A DNA stretch of 64,000 bases, from positions 1 to 64,000 of the forward strand of contig NZ_RXYA01000011.1 of assembly GCF_008086595.1 (NCBI RefSeq), given 5' to 3'. Source of the stretch: Acetobacterium paludosum (lineage in GTDB: Bacteria > Bacillota > Clostridia > Eubacteriales > Eubacteriaceae). Positions 8,814 through 19,700 of the stretch are shown here, one piece after another. Every line of letters begins with the position of its first letter. Within the stretch, counting starts at the first letter, position 1. Made by a program: the position numbers and the translations under genes. The notes beneath the pieces were generated by a model, which was not told the DNA's origin, searched no databases, and saw nothing but the letters and a program-made list of their open reading frames with translations.

Positions 8814-10001
8814 ATGAAAAAACAAATTAAGAACAATGTGAGCTGGGTCGGAAAAGTTGATTGGGAGCTGAAGCAGTTTCACGGAAATGAATTTTCAACC
8901 AATCATGGCTCCACCTACAACGCCTATTTGATTCAGGAAGAGAAGACTGTTTTGATCGACACGGTTTGGAGGCCCTATGATAAAGAATTTGTGGCGAATC
9001 TAGCAAAAGAGATTGATTTGAGTACCATCGATTTTGTTGTGGCCAATCATGGGGAAGTGGACCACAGCGGCTCATTGCCGGAATTGCTGGAGCGAATTCC
9101 CGAGGTGCCGATTTATTGTACCCAAAATGCCGTCAAATCGTTAACGGGCCAATATCACAAGGACTGGAATTTTAAAGTGGTCAAGACCGGTGATAAGCTG
9201 GCTGTAGGCAATGGCAAGGAATTGATCTTTGTTGAAATGCGCATGCTCCATTGGCCGGACAGCATGGCGACATATTTAACCGGCGATAATATTTTATTCA
9301 GCAATGATGCTTTTGGTCAGCATTATGCAACCGAGATGCTGTTCAACAATTTGGTGGATCAATGTGATTTGTATAAAGAGGCGATAAAATACTATGCCAA
9401 TATTCTGACCCCGTTCAGTCATATTCTGCAAAAAAAACTGGATGAAATTATCGCTCTTAATTTGCCAATTGACATCATTGCCACCAGCCACGGCGTTATC
9501 TGGCAGGATAATCCCATGCAGATTGTTGAAAAATATGCCCAGTGGGCCGGGGATTATCAGGAAAATCAGATTACCGTTATTTATGATACCATGTGGAACG
9601 GAACGAAAACGTTGGCTGAAAAAATTGCCCAAGGGATCCATGCTGAAGATCCCGCGGTTGAAGTGAAAGTATTCAACCTCTCCAAGAGTGATGAGAATGA
9701 TCTGATCACGGAGGTTTTTAAATCGAAGACGGTGCTGATCGGGTCGCCAACCATCGGCGGCAGTATTCTGCACTCCATCGCCGGCTTTGTTCATCTAATG
9801 AAGGAACTGAAGTTTAAAAATAAGAAAGCAGCCAGCTTTGGTTGCTATGGGTGGAGCGGTGAGTCAACCAAGGTCCTGAATGAATGGCTGACTGAAGCCG
9901 GTTTCGAGATCATCGGTGAAGGACTGAGAAATCAGTGGAATCCCAATCTCGATCAACAGGAAGCCGCCGCGGCATTTGGCAAAATGATTGCCAAAGCCTA
10001 G
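8814..10001 (+). CDS. fprA: A-type flavodiiron protein
   Basis: Predicted 395-residue cytoplasmic enzyme of the FprA family, which reduces O2 to water and/or NO to N2O in anaerobes. The N-terminal metallo-beta-lactamase-like domain keeps all expected diiron ligands: H79-x-E81-x-D83-H84, H146, D165 and H226. Residues about 250-395 form a flavodoxin domain with the FMN-binding YDTMWNGT loop. Length matches the two-domain class with no fused rubredoxin or flavin reductase. An in-frame TTG at 8778 exists, but AAAGGA sits ten bases before ATG 8814. It stands alone between ChW gene 2 and convergent regulators, so its electron donor (rubredoxin or F420) cannot be read from context. Confidence 0.95.
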   Translation: MKKQIKNNVSWVGKVDWELKQFHGNEFSTNHGSTYNAYLIQEEKTVLIDTVWRPYDKEFVANLAKEIDLSTIDFVVANHGEVDHSGSLPELLERIPEVPIYCTQNAVKSLTGQYHKDWNFKVVKTGDKLAVGNGKELIFVEMRMLHWPDSMATYLTGDNILFSNDAFGQHYATEMLFNNLVDQCDLYKEAIKYYANILTPFSHILQKKLDEIIALNLPIDIIATSHGVIWQDNPMQIVEKYAQWAGDYQENQITVIYDTMWNGTKTLAEKIAQGIHAEDPAVEVKVFNLSKSDENDLITEVFKSKTVLIGSPTIGGSILHSIAGFVHLMKELKFKNKKAASFGCYGWSGESTKVLNEWLTEAGFEIIGEGLRNQWNPNLDQQEAAAAFGKMIAKA

Positions 10002-10029
10002 CGCCGGGGGTTGGGTACAATTGAATGAA

Positions 10030-10093
10030 CATCATCGCCCGCAACGTTGGTGCAAAAACAGACGCAAACGGGCGATCATGGATCGCCCCTACG
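10030..10093. repeat. 77-nt palindromic element, 5'-truncated copy
   Basis: The right half CGGGCGATCATGGATCGCCCCTAC (10069-10092) is intact; the left half survives only as ATCGCCCGCAACGTTGG. It lies between the convergent flavodiiron and regulator genes. Confidence 0.75.
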
Positions 10094-10145
10094 GGTTAGA
10101 ATATCGGGGCATGGTAGAATTAACGAGTAAAAATCGGTTGACCGT

Positions 10146-11612
10146 TTAGGTCTGCTGTGTAAATTTTACGGCTTCAATCATGTCGTTGAGTTGGGTGATG
10201 GTCTCGGCTTGCGAAAGGACGTAATCACTTTTCGGCAGATACTTGAAAAAATCGTCAAACAGCTCGATGATGCTTTTTTCTTTGAGTTCGATGGCTTTGA
10301 AAATAACCTCTTCGGCATCGTCGTAATGCAGAACCAGGCGAATGGCATCATCGGTCTGCAAAATTTCGAAAAATCCATAATTTGCTTTCAACTTATCGGA
10401 CATGGCGTAGGCCGTGATCACACCGTTTACGAGATCATCCCTGGTTTTTTCCAGAAACATCAAGCCTTCTTCCCGGGTAAACGGATGACACATATCAGGG
10501 GGAAAGAAAATACATTGGCCAAAGACAAAGCCGCGGAGATAATCCAATGAAAAATAGGTGGTGATAGCAGACTTGTCTTTTTGATACTGGGCATAAGTGG
10601 ATATGATGGCCTCCAGCAAAAATTCATAGTGCGGCAGCTGTTTATTGGCCTTGGATTCAATCAGCTCTTTGGTAAAATAGACACCGATGGCCGGCAGAGC
10701 ATTCATAAATTGTTTCGGCACTCGGACCTGGTCCAGCCCGAAAATTTCGTATAAATTCCGGCTCTCAATAATAAATGAATCGGTCGTTTCCAGCAGACTG
10801 GAAAAATCATCGCCATAGAGTTCATGAATGTCAGGATTGTCATACACAATCAGCCGTTTAAAATCGGATGAAAGGGTCAGGGTCCGGTCTGAGGTTAGAA
10901 TATAGTAAGGAAACAGGGCACTATGTTCAAGCTCCCCACTTTCAGAATAATAGAGATAGTTGGACTGGTAGGCCACGTTTTTTAAAACCGAAATTGAAAT
11001 GACGGATTTCAGTGTCGTCAGGTAGTGCGCGGTCGTCGAACCTTCGCTGGCTTTGGGCAGGTGAATGACATCTTCTAAAACAAGGTGTTTTTTATTGCCG
11101 ATCATTCGCTGAAAAATATGGTTGTAAACGGGCTCTTTTTCACCGCGGATAAACATCTGGAGATGGGGATGATCGTTAGTGAACAGCTCCCGGTCGATGG
11201 CATTGCAGATGGTTCTCAGGACGGCGGCTTCGTTGGTTATAATGGTGTGGGTGACAGCATCGTTATTGTCGCTGTGGGGCGTTTCATTTTTGGACATTTC
11301 TTTGGAAAACTGGATGCCCTGTTCGGTCAGTTCCGTGATCGTTTCAATCAGGGCGATGATTTTTTTTCGGTTATCAACGCATTGGGCGCCCCATTTTTCA
11401 ATTTCATACAGCTCAAGCAGTATTTCTTTTTCAGCCGATGACAACCGCAGCGCGACACACAATTTTCCGAAGAATTCTTTTGTAGGCAAACGTTCCCCGG
11501 ATTTGATCCGCTGGAGGGTGGTGCGGTCTAAATTTCCGATTTTGGCTAAAGACTGTATCGTTTCACCGCTTTCATCAATCAGGCTTTTAATTTCTTCACT
11601 GAATTTTGTCAT
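10146..11612 (-). CDS. XRE-type HTH regulator, uncharacterised large C-terminus
   Basis: Predicted 488-residue protein. Residues about 8-60 form a Cro/C1-type helix-turn-helix (ETIQSLAKIGNLDRTTLQRI followed by GERLPTKEF). The remaining 420 residues match no domain I recognise; they are mixed alpha/beta and end in a helical segment with KYLPKSDYVLS. A second protein of the same build lies at 41716-42990, with similar ends (YLPYSFYVYS). The start at 11612 is preferred because GAGGAG sits six bases before it, while the longer reading has no such site. It lies downstream of the chemotaxis gene on the same strand, but a strong terminator separates them. It is probably a transcription regulator whose C-terminus senses a signal; the ligand is unknown. 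Confidence 0.7.
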   Translation of the reverse strand: MTKFSEEIKSLIDESGETIQSLAKIGNLDRTTLQRIKSGERLPTKEFFGKLCVALRLSSAEKEILLELYEIEKWGAQCVDNRKKIIALIETITELTEQGIQFSKEMSKNETPHSDNNDAVTHTIITNEAAVLRTICNAIDRELFTNDHPHLQMFIRGEKEPVYNHIFQRMIGNKKHLVLEDVIHLPKASEGSTTAHYLTTLKSVISISVLKNVAYQSNYLYYSESGELEHSALFPYYILTSDRTLTLSSDFKRLIVYDNPDIHELYGDDFSSLLETTDSFIIESRNLYEIFGLDQVRVPKQFMNALPAIGVYFTKELIESKANKQLPHYEFLLEAIISTYAQYQKDKSAITTYFSLDYLRGFVFGQCIFFPPDMCHPFTREEGLMFLEKTRDDLVNGVITAYAMSDKLKANYGFFEILQTDDAIRLVLHYDDAEEVIFKAIELKEKSIIELFDDFFKYLPKSDYVLSQAETITQLNDMIEAVKFTQQT

Positions 11613-11730
11613 AGCATGCTCCTCTATCCGTTTTGACCAGTTTTTCAAATCAATTACGCAATGTTCTGGCATTATCTTTTTCTGATTATAACACATTTTA
11701 TTTTTTTAGGATAATGATACTCGAAATAAA

Positions 11731-11768
11731 AAGACCGAAGCGACGGTTGTCGCTTCGGTCTTTTTTTC
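11731..11768. terminator. Bidirectional terminator
   Basis: AGACCGAAGCGAC and GTCGCTTCGGTCT form a near-perfect 13-bp stem with T-runs on both sides. On the minus strand it ends the chemotaxis gene before the XRE-type regulator begins, so these two genes are probably not one operon. Confidence 0.85.
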
Positions 11769-11821
11769 TGGGTTGAAATGCTTTGCTAAATGTTTCGGTG
11801 CTTAGTAACGGTCGGCTGGTT

Positions 11822-14104
11822 TTATCTCAGCTGAAACTGGTTAATCTGCTCTTTTAACATAATGGCTTGACCGGACAGTTCTTCACTGGCGGCAGCGCTT
11901 TGTTCAGCTGTGGCGGAGTTCTGCTGAACCACTTGAGCAACCTGTTCAACCCCCATGTTGATCTGGGCAATTCCGGTGGCCTGTTCATTGGAAGAGGTGG
12001 CAATATTGCCAATCAGACTGGCAACTTGGCCAATACCGGTGACGATTTCATCCAGTGCTCCGGCAGTTTGATCGGCAATCTTGGTACCTTCCTGAACTTT
12101 ACTGATCGAACCTTCGATTAATCCGGTTGTTTCTTTGGCGGCGTCGGCACTGCGGGCGGCCAGCGTTCGGACTTCCTCGGCAACGACAGCAAATCCTTTG
12201 CCATGCTGCCCGGCTCGAGCGGCTTCTACCGCGGCATTGAGGGCTAAAATATTGGTTTGGAAGGCAATATCGTCAATCACCTTAATGATTTTGGAAATAT
12301 CGGCGGAAGACTTATTAATTTCGACCATGGATTGCTGCATTTCCGTCATCTGATGATTGCCATTTTTAGCATTTTCCATGACATCCGTAGCCAATTCTCG
12401 GGCTTTGTTCGCATCAACGGCATTGTTTTTGGTTTGATCGGCAATTTCCGCGATGGACGCGGTTAATTCCTGAATCGAACTGGCCTGCTCGGTGGAACCC
12501 TGAGCCAGCGACTGACTGCTGTCGGATACCTGATTGGCCCCAACATTAACCTGCTCAGCGGCATTGCTGATATCCCCTAATAGGGAATTCAGTTTTAAAA
12601 TAATCGCGTTAAGGGCAATGGAAATGGTGTTGAAATCGCCTGGATAAGCCCGGACTTCTTCAATGTTGAGATTGCCATTGCCAATTTCTTCAGTGACTGC
12701 CGAAATTTCGGTCACAACGGTTCTAAAACGACTCCCCATCGTATTGACAGAGGATTTCAATTCGTCGAAACTGCCTTGATAAGAACCGTCCACGGAGACG
12801 TTCAAGTTTCCTTCGGACACGGCATTCATGACTGATACGACTTCGGCTAAAGGCTTGGAAATTTTTTCGAGAATGCCATTCATACCTTTAATCAGCTTCT
12901 GCCAGGAGCCATCAAACTTTGTTTCATCGGCCCGGGTATTCAATTCGCCTTTAATGGCTGCTCGTGTAAGCAGGGTGGCATCTTCGATGAGCTCGCCAAT
13001 TGAATCTTTTACGCCGACCAGATTTGTTTCAATAGTCATAAACTGCTCGTGGGTTTCATTGGTGTATTCATTGGGGTCCTGAATATCAGTATTAAAATTC
13101 AGGTCCCCAGCTGATAGTTTTCCTAAATTTTCTTCTAAACGAATAACTTCTTTTTTCGTGTAATGGGCAACACTTTCGAAAGGTGTCGTATCATGAGATG
13201 TTTCAAGGAAACCGATGGTTTCGCCGCTTTTATTGATAACCGGCGTTGTGTCCATGCGATAGTAGCGGTCTCTGAATTCAAAGGGATACTCAATTCTGCC
13301 GCTTTTTTTTGAGGCGGTTACGCCGCAATTTTCAGTGTTGCACATCTGTAAATTACAGTCGGAACAGCTTCGGCCATACATATCTTCCCGGTGTTCAGCC
13401 GTTCCGGTTTTCTTCATCAAATCGCCCAGGGCTTTATTGAGAAAGGTAATCTTTGAATCATTATTCACGACGGTGACACGGTAAGGCATCGCATCAAGGA
13501 TGGCCTGAAAGAAATCTCTTTTATTGGAGATTGTTTCGATGGCCCGATTGACCTGGGCAATGGCGATTTTGTAATCGCCGTTGAAATCATTTTCCCGGCT
13601 CTTGTTAAGATAATCTTCTTGCTCAGCAAGTTCTGGCATCATCACCAGATAATCGCGAACGTTTACCATTGATTGCTGTAAGCTCAGCAGGCTGTTTCCC
13701 ATCAGATCGGCTTTCGATATTGGACTGATGACCTGGGATAGATCGCCTTCCGCGATCTTTTTGGCAATGTCGGCCTGGACTCTCATGGTCGCTGCAATTT
13801 CAGACAAAGCAAAACCTAATTCTCCCAACTGATCTTGCGATTTTTCAACGTCGAACGCCGCTTCAATTTCACCATCGGCAAGATAATGGGCAACTTTTGT
13901 AAGTCTGGATATTTTGTTGGAGGCATCCTTCATTCCCAGGACAATTACGCCAATGATCAGAACTAATCCGATGGCATAGCTGAGGACCTGATTGTTCGGG
14001 CCCACAAACACCATTGAAAAGCCGACGGTTACTAAAAAAATCAAAGCAACAGGCAGAACAACCGTGATCAGGATCTTCGACAACAAACTTTTTTCATGCT
14101 TCAT
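11822..14104 (-). CDS. Methyl-accepting chemotaxis protein with Cys-rich PAS domain
   Basis: Predicted 760-residue membrane chemoreceptor. Two transmembrane helices (about 11-34 and 40-58) are separated by only a short loop, so there is no large extracellular sensor. HAMP-like segments follow, then a PAS domain (about 200-315) and further HAMP-like repeats ([17 protein letters not shown]). The C-terminal signalling domain carries the CheA/CheW-binding hairpin ([19 protein letters not shown]) flanked by methylation helices. The PAS domain holds C247, C250, C255 and C260 in a Cx2Cx4Cx4C cluster. Sensing is therefore probably cytoplasmic, perhaps redox or metal linked; that is inference. AGAGGAG lies seven bases before ATG 14104. 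Confidence 0.92.
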   Translation of the reverse strand: MKHEKSLLSKILITVVLPVALIFLVTVGFSMVFVGPNNQVLSYAIGLVLIIGVIVLGMKDASNKISRLTKVAHYLADGEIEAAFDVEKSQDQLGELGFALSEIAATMRVQADIAKKIAEGDLSQVISPISKADLMGNSLLSLQQSMVNVRDYLVMMPELAEQEDYLNKSRENDFNGDYKIAIAQVNRAIETISNKRDFFQAILDAMPYRVTVVNNDSKITFLNKALGDLMKKTGTAEHREDMYGRSCSDCNLQMCNTENCGVTASKKSGRIEYPFEFRDRYYRMDTTPVINKSGETIGFLETSHDTTPFESVAHYTKKEVIRLEENLGKLSAGDLNFNTDIQDPNEYTNETHEQFMTIETNLVGVKDSIGELIEDATLLTRAAIKGELNTRADETKFDGSWQKLIKGMNGILEKISKPLAEVVSVMNAVSEGNLNVSVDGSYQGSFDELKSSVNTMGSRFRTVVTEISAVTEEIGNGNLNIEEVRAYPGDFNTISIALNAIILKLNSLLGDISNAAEQVNVGANQVSDSSQSLAQGSTEQASSIQELTASIAEIADQTKNNAVDANKARELATDVMENAKNGNHQMTEMQQSMVEINKSSADISKIIKVIDDIAFQTNILALNAAVEAARAGQHGKGFAVVAEEVRTLAARSADAAKETTGLIEGSISKVQEGTKIADQTAGALDEIVTGIGQVASLIGNIATSSNEQATGIAQINMGVEQVAQVVQQNSATAEQSAAASEELSGQAIMLKEQINQFQLR

Positions 14105-14494
14105 TCGTTTCTCCTCTTTAATTTTCTATATAAATACGATTAAATCATATTGTTGTTTCTTCCTCACCACTTTTCCCTGAAAGATTATACCGCTGATCTA
14201 CCTTTACATAGATGCTGTTACTCTTCACAGCAGGGGTATTCAATCAAATCTGTTTATTTATGTACAACATTATATATGATGCGTTTAGTAAACACAATCT
14301 TATTTTTTGTTTTGTAAATACAGTCACAAAATAGCATATTTGTGGTATATCTTTATTTCATGGTAGAACCCCACCCTGTCGCAAGTAAAACATTGCCAAA
14401 ACACCTAAGAAGGTGTAAAATTTACCATAAATAGGTTCTTAATAAAATCCTATGTTGTCAAAATTATCAAAAATTATAAACGGAGGATTTAAAT
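14105..14494. promoter_or_regulatory. Divergent intergenic region, promoter of FIVAR gene 1
   Basis: No gene is seen. On the plus strand TTTACC (14421-14426), 16 nt and TAAAAT (14443-14448) are a plausible promoter about 50 nt before GTG 14495; a small palindrome ACACCTAAGAAGGTGT (14401-14416) lies just upstream. On the minus strand TATAAT (read from 14184-14189) may serve the chemoreceptor gene. Confidence 0.4.
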
Positions 14495-16387
14495 GTGAAA
14501 AAAATTACAGTTAGTATTTTATCATCAATGTTGATGTTTTCAATGATCTTTTCAACAAGTGCTTTTGCTGCTGCTGATGAAACTCAAACATCGGCAGTAG
14601 CTTCGGGAATACTCACGAATGGGGTAGCAACTGAAGCCACCAGTAATATGGGGGTTCAATATCGTGCCCATATTCAGGATGTTGGGGATTACCCAACAGA
14701 CGGCACCTGGGTTATCGGACCAACGCAAATAGGTACACCGGGCCTAAGTAGAAGAATTGAAGGGGTAGAACTTCAGTTGACTGGAGATATTCCGGCCGGC
14801 GCCAAAATTGTTTATAATCTTCATGTTCAGGATTATGGCTGGCTGGGGAATATCGATGACCCAACTACCTGGCAGGAAGGTCCTAATTTTGCTGGCACAA
14901 GAGCTGAAAGAAAGCGTATTGAAGCGATTCAGATTGAATTGCTTTATGCTGATGGCACCAAGCTGGATGGCTATAGTGTGCAATACAGCGGACATGTTGA
15001 AAATATTGGAGATGTAGCTGCGGTTGCCGACGGTCAAAAGCTCGGTACGGTAGGTGCTAGCCAACGGTTAGAGTGCTTAAAAGTTCAGATTGTCCAGACA
15101 ACCAGCTTAGCAGCTTATAATACCGCCTTGGCGGCGGTAAAAGAAGCGGATTATACAACGGCTTCCTGGTCTGCTTATCAGAAAGTGGTAACTGCCAATG
15201 TTGTCTCGCTGGCAAATACTCAGGCGAAGGTTGATGTTGCCACGGCGGCAATTACGGCCGCGCAGAAAGATCTGGTTAAATTATCGAACCTGACAGCATA
15301 CAATAAAGCAACCGCGGCCATAACAGAAGATCAGGTTAAATCGGGTTGGACGGCATATAAAGCGGTTTTAGATGCCAATGTGGTAACCAATCAGAATACT
15401 CAAAAAGCAGTGGATGATGCAACGGCAAAAATTGTAGCCGCGCAGAAAAGCCTTGATTTGTATGCCGAAATGACGGAGTTTAATAAGGCCATCAACTTAT
15501 ATGTAACATATGGTGCGGATGCCGCCAATGCTCCTTATACAGAGGCGACATGGAATACCTACACGACGCAGTGCGAATTATACGGAACCCTTAAAGATGA
15601 CGTATGGGTGTATGATGTTATTTCGAAAAACAGTACCCAGGCAACTGTTGATGCCGCAACAACCTATATCAACAGTGCGGTCGCTAAATTGGTGAAGACC
15701 ACTGATTTAACGGCATTCAATGCAGCAAAGATGATTAAAATAACCGATGGGCCTTACACTACCGCTTCGTTTGATACTTATTCCAAGGATCCGGTGGTCG
15801 TCTATCTTAATGGCCTGACATCGAATGCCCTGAAAAGTTCGACTCAGGCAGTGGTTGATAGTTATACCGATACCATCATCAGCCTGCAAAAGAAAATACT
15901 GGTATTGGGTTCAGATATTAGCAAATACAATGAAGCGCTTGCGCTGGTAAAACAGGCTGATTACACGACGGTTTCCTGGTCAACTTACCAGACCGTGGTT
16001 TCGACCAATACGGTTACGGCCAACAATGCCCAGGCCGTGGTTGATGCCGCAACGGCCACCGTTTTAACGGCTCAAAATAATCTGATTTATTCAGCCGCCT
16101 ATGTGGTAGCAAAGGGAAATATCAACAGCGCAAGTTTTGAAGTACAAAGCGTTAATGATAATATTCTAACACGTGCCAAAGAATTGATGACGGCGAATGA
16201 ACTGGATACCAGCAAGTATCTAATTACCTTTACCCGTGTCGATACAACCGGCACCGCTGTTATTAATCCGACAACAGGTCTGATTACCAATGTCGGAACC
16301 GGCACCGCGACGGTAACCTTTACCATCACACCGGTTGATGGTTCGGCAGCAGCAACGACCGCAAATGTGGTATTGGTGCTGAGCTGA
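14495..16387 (+). CDS. Secreted ChW and FIVAR-repeat surface protein (1)
   Basis: Predicted 630-residue exported protein. A signal peptide (about 1-26, cleavage near AFA) precedes three ChW repeats (about 50-195; AHIQDVG, HVQDYGW, GHVENIG). About five FIVAR-type helical repeats of roughly 60 residues follow (consensus Y-x-x-AL...ADYTxxSWxxYQ...N-V-x-x-NTQ...A-x-x-L); the third and fourth are expanded and degenerate. The last 95 residues form an Ig-like bacterial domain. FIVAR repeats occur in cell-surface adhesins. The start is GTG 14495, seven bases after CGGAGGA; the ATG two bases earlier is followed at once by TGA. No sortase or SLH anchor is visible, so attachment may rest on the ChW repeats. 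Confidence 0.85.
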   Translation: MKKITVSILSSMLMFSMIFSTSAFAAADETQTSAVASGILTNGVATEATSNMGVQYRAHIQDVGDYPTDGTWVIGPTQIGTPGLSRRIEGVELQLTGDIPAGAKIVYNLHVQDYGWLGNIDDPTTWQEGPNFAGTRAERKRIEAIQIELLYADGTKLDGYSVQYSGHVENIGDVAAVADGQKLGTVGASQRLECLKVQIVQTTSLAAYNTALAAVKEADYTTASWSAYQKVVTANVVSLANTQAKVDVATAAITAAQKDLVKLSNLTAYNKATAAITEDQVKSGWTAYKAVLDANVVTNQNTQKAVDDATAKIVAAQKSLDLYAEMTEFNKAINLYVTYGADAANAPYTEATWNTYTTQCELYGTLKDDVWVYDVISKNSTQATVDAATTYINSAVAKLVKTTDLTAFNAAKMIKITDGPYTTASFDTYSKDPVVVYLNGLTSNALKSSTQAVVDSYTDTIISLQKKILVLGSDISKYNEALALVKQADYTTVSWSTYQTVVSTNTVTANNAQAVVDAATATVLTAQNNLIYSAAYVVAKGNINSASFEVQSVNDNILTRAKELMTANELDTSKYLITFTRVDTTGTAVINPTTGLITNVGTGTATVTFTITPVDGSAAATTANVVLVLS

Positions 16388-16421
16388 TTCAAAATGAAAG
16401 CTAGTCTCTATGAATATGGGT

Positions 16422-16484
16422 GCCCGCCCCTACGGTCATTATCAATCATATTTTGTAGGGGCGATTATTAATCGCCGGTGGACG
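16422..16484. repeat. Palindromic element halves, inside-out order
   Basis: A right-end piece (GCCCGCCCCTACGG, 16422-16435) precedes a left-end hairpin (GTAGGGGCGATTATTAATCGCC, from 16455). This is the reverse order of the 77-nt element seen elsewhere; 20465-20580 and 34523-34622 show the same arrangement. Confidence 0.65.
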
Positions 16485-16508
16485 CACGAACAAATAATAT
16501 AGCAGTAC

Positions 16509-16541
16509 CAAAAAAAGATCAGTGAAAACTGGTCTTTTTTC
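16509..16541 (+). terminator. Terminator of FIVAR gene 1
   Basis: AAAAAGATCAGT-GAAA-ACTGGTCTTTTTT hairpin with a T-run, 120 nt after the stop and beyond a palindromic-element fragment. Confidence 0.75.
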
Positions 16542-16630
16542 GTTATTGCCGGCAGCAACGAAAATATACGACAGATAGAGAAAACGGAATATTGGTAAAC
16601 CGTTGCAAAAAGCTAAAGAAAAGTGTAAAA

Positions 16631-16658
16631 TTGACGATATAAATATTGATCATATAAA
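16631..16658 (+). promoter_or_regulatory. Promoter of FIVAR gene 2
   Basis: TTGACG (16631-16636), 16 nt, TATAAA (16653-16658), about 90 nt before ATG 16748. The bases before it (AAAGTGTAAAATT) resemble those upstream of FIVAR gene 1 (AAGGTGTAAAATT at 14410-14422), which may mean shared control. Confidence 0.5.
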
Positions 16659-16747
16659 TTGTTTGGAAATTGCTGATAATGAGAAATCTACAAAAAATAG
16701 ATGATTCAGAATTAAAGAAAAAGAAAAAGAAGGAGAGGAACTTTATC

Positions 16748-19700
16748 ATGAAAAAATCGGTTACTTCGATTTTAGTGGCGTTTTTTTTGTTTTCGATAGT
16801 GTTGCCAACGAGTGCATGGGCACAAATGGAACAAGTAGCCACCGCATCAACAATAGGGGTTGAATATCGAGGGCATGTGCAAGATTATGGCGATAGCCCA
16901 ACTGATGGCAGTTGGGTTCAAAGTGACAATCAATTAGGAACAACTGGCGAAAGTAAAAGAATTGAAGGATTTTCTATTCGATTGACAGGAACGATTCCGG
17001 CAGGTGCGAGCATCCGTTATAATGTTCATATTGAGAATGAAGGATGGCAGAATAATCCAGATAATATAACGAATACATATAATTGGAAAAAAGATGGTGA
17101 TTTTGCCGGTTCAGAAGGAAAAAGCCAACGGGTTGAAGCAATTGAAATTGTATTAGTAGATGCCTATGGTAATACATTGCCGGACTATTCAGTACAATAT
17201 ATGGTACACGGCGAAAATTATGGCTGGAATCAAGGGTGGAAAGCTGATGGCGAAATAGCCGGAACCGTTGGTCTAAGCTTACGGCTTGAAAGTATTAAAA
17301 TTAAAGTGGTGGAAACAAACGTGGATTTGGCAGCTTATAAAGCTGCTTTGGCGGTCGTAAATAAAGATAATTATACCGTTGACAGCTGGGCTGTTTATCA
17401 GCAGGTGGTGGATGCCAATGTGATGACTGGAGATAATACTAAGGACGAAATAAAAGCTGCTACCGCAAAGATTGTTGCCGCTCAGCGGCAACTGGCAAGA
17501 AGCAAAAATTTAGCAGCTTATAATACGGCTTTAACTGCGGCAAAGGAAGCAGATTATACTCCGGACACCTGGGCTGTTTATCAAGTGGTGGTCGATGACA
17601 ACGTGGTGACACTTAATAATACGCAGACGGAAATTGATGCGGCGACGGCAGAAATTTTGCTGGCGCAGAAGGATTTGCAGAAGAAAGTTAATGTAACGGA
17701 GTATTACAGTGTTTTGGCGGCCGTAAGGGAAGCTGATTATACAACGGATTCCTGGGCTGCTTATCAAAAAATAGTGGCTGCCAATGTGGTCTCAGAAGCA
17801 AACACCCAGGTGGATGTGGATGCGGCTACGGCAAAAATCATTGCCGGGCAAAAAAACATGGTCAAAAAATTTGATTTTAGAGCCTATAACGCGCTTTTGG
17901 ACGCGGCTAAGGAAGAAAATTATACGACGGTTAGCTGGGGTATCTACCAGTTAGTGGTGAATGCCAATGTAATGACGGAAAATGACACTCAAACAGCCAT
18001 TGAAACGGCGATTAAAAACATCAAAGCGGCGCAGATAAAACTGGTTAAAGCTGGGGATGTATCGACTTATGACCTGGTTGTGGCAGCAGCTAATAAAGCG
18101 GATTATACAACCGTTTCCTGGGCAATTTATCAAAAGGTGCTTGATGTCAACAAAGTCACAAAAAACAACACTCAGACTGAAATTGATGCCGCCACCACAA
18201 AAATATTGGCAGCTCAGCCGAAATTGGTGCCAATCGGTGATATGTCGGATTATACGGCCGCCCTTGCAAAGGCTAAAAAAGCAGAAAATACATCAGCATC
18301 CTGGGCCATCTATCAGAAAGTCCTTGATGCCAATATCGTGACAGCGGCCAGCGGCCAGACGGCGATTGATGCGGCGACGGCAAAAATAGTGGCGGCTCAG
18401 CCAAAGCTGGTGCCGCTGGGAAATACAGCGGTTTATCTAGCCACCCTGGCGGCGTATAGCGCTAAAGAAACTAGTTATACCTCAGCATCATGGACTGCTT
18501 ATCAGAATGTACTAAAAGTCAATGTGGTGACGGCCGATAGCGGACAAATCCTTATCGATGCGGCCGTGGCAAAAATAAAAATCGCTCAAAATTTGCTGGT
18601 ACCGACAGGAATTTTAACCGATTATATTGCGGCCCTGAATAACGTGAAGGAAGCGGATTATACATCGGCATCCTGGGCTGTTTATCAAAAAGTAGTGGCT
18701 GCCAATGTGATGACCAACGATAATAGCCAGGATCAAATTAAAACGGCTGTGAAAAATATCTTGGCGGCTCAGGCTCCGACTAAATTGGTGAAGAGAGGGA
18801 CGAATTTTGACGCTTATACTGCGATCCTAGCTAAAGCTCCTGAACAGGATTATACGGTGGCAACATGGACACCGTACAAAAAGGTGCTTCTGGCCAACCT
18901 GATGAATAAAGATAACTCCCAGGTTCAAATTGATGCAGCTGTGCTTAAAATACAGGCGGCTCAGTTTAATCTGGTAAAAAAAGGTGTGACAACAGCATAT
19001 GATACCGCTTTGGCGGATCCACTTTATAAATTGGCTGATGATTGGACGACAAAATCCTGGGCGACTTATCAAGCCGCGTTGATTGCCAATGCTGTGACGA
19101 CAGAAGATACCCAGTCCAAAATTGATGGTGCGACAAAAAATATAAAGGCTGCTCAACTACAGCTGGTTAAGGGCGCTGATTTGGAGGCATATATCTATGT
19201 TCGCGATAAATATAAAGGAAGAGAAGCTGAATTTACAGCTAAATCCTGGGCAGATTATGTAGCCGTCCTTTACGCTAATCAGGTGACAAAAGATAATACA
19301 CAAATTGATGTAAATACGGCGAAAAATAATATTGCTCTGGCCCAGGGGAAACTGGTGTCTTCAACCGATTTAGCTAATTTCAAAGCAGCTATTTCGACCT
19401 ATCAGGATAATCTTAAAACGAAAACAGCAGACTATGTTGGGGATATTGCCAAACTGGCCACTCCCGATTCCTGGGCGGCATACGCAACCTGGGTCGAACT
19501 TTACGCAAGCTTTAATGTTGCCGGGGATTGGACGCCCACCAGCACGGATGTTACCGTGTTAACACCTCAGAGTGAAGTTGATGAAAAGACGAACAGGATT
19601 TTGGCTGCACGGGAGGCCTTAGTGCCGTCAGCAGCAGCAAATCTTGATTATACAGGGTATAAAAAAGCTCGTGAATTCTATTCTGAAGGATATCGACCGA

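Noticed and set aside
10062-10095. Stand-alone terminator after the flavodiiron gene
   Set aside because: The hairpin lacks a T-run and matches the right half of the dispersed 77-nt element.
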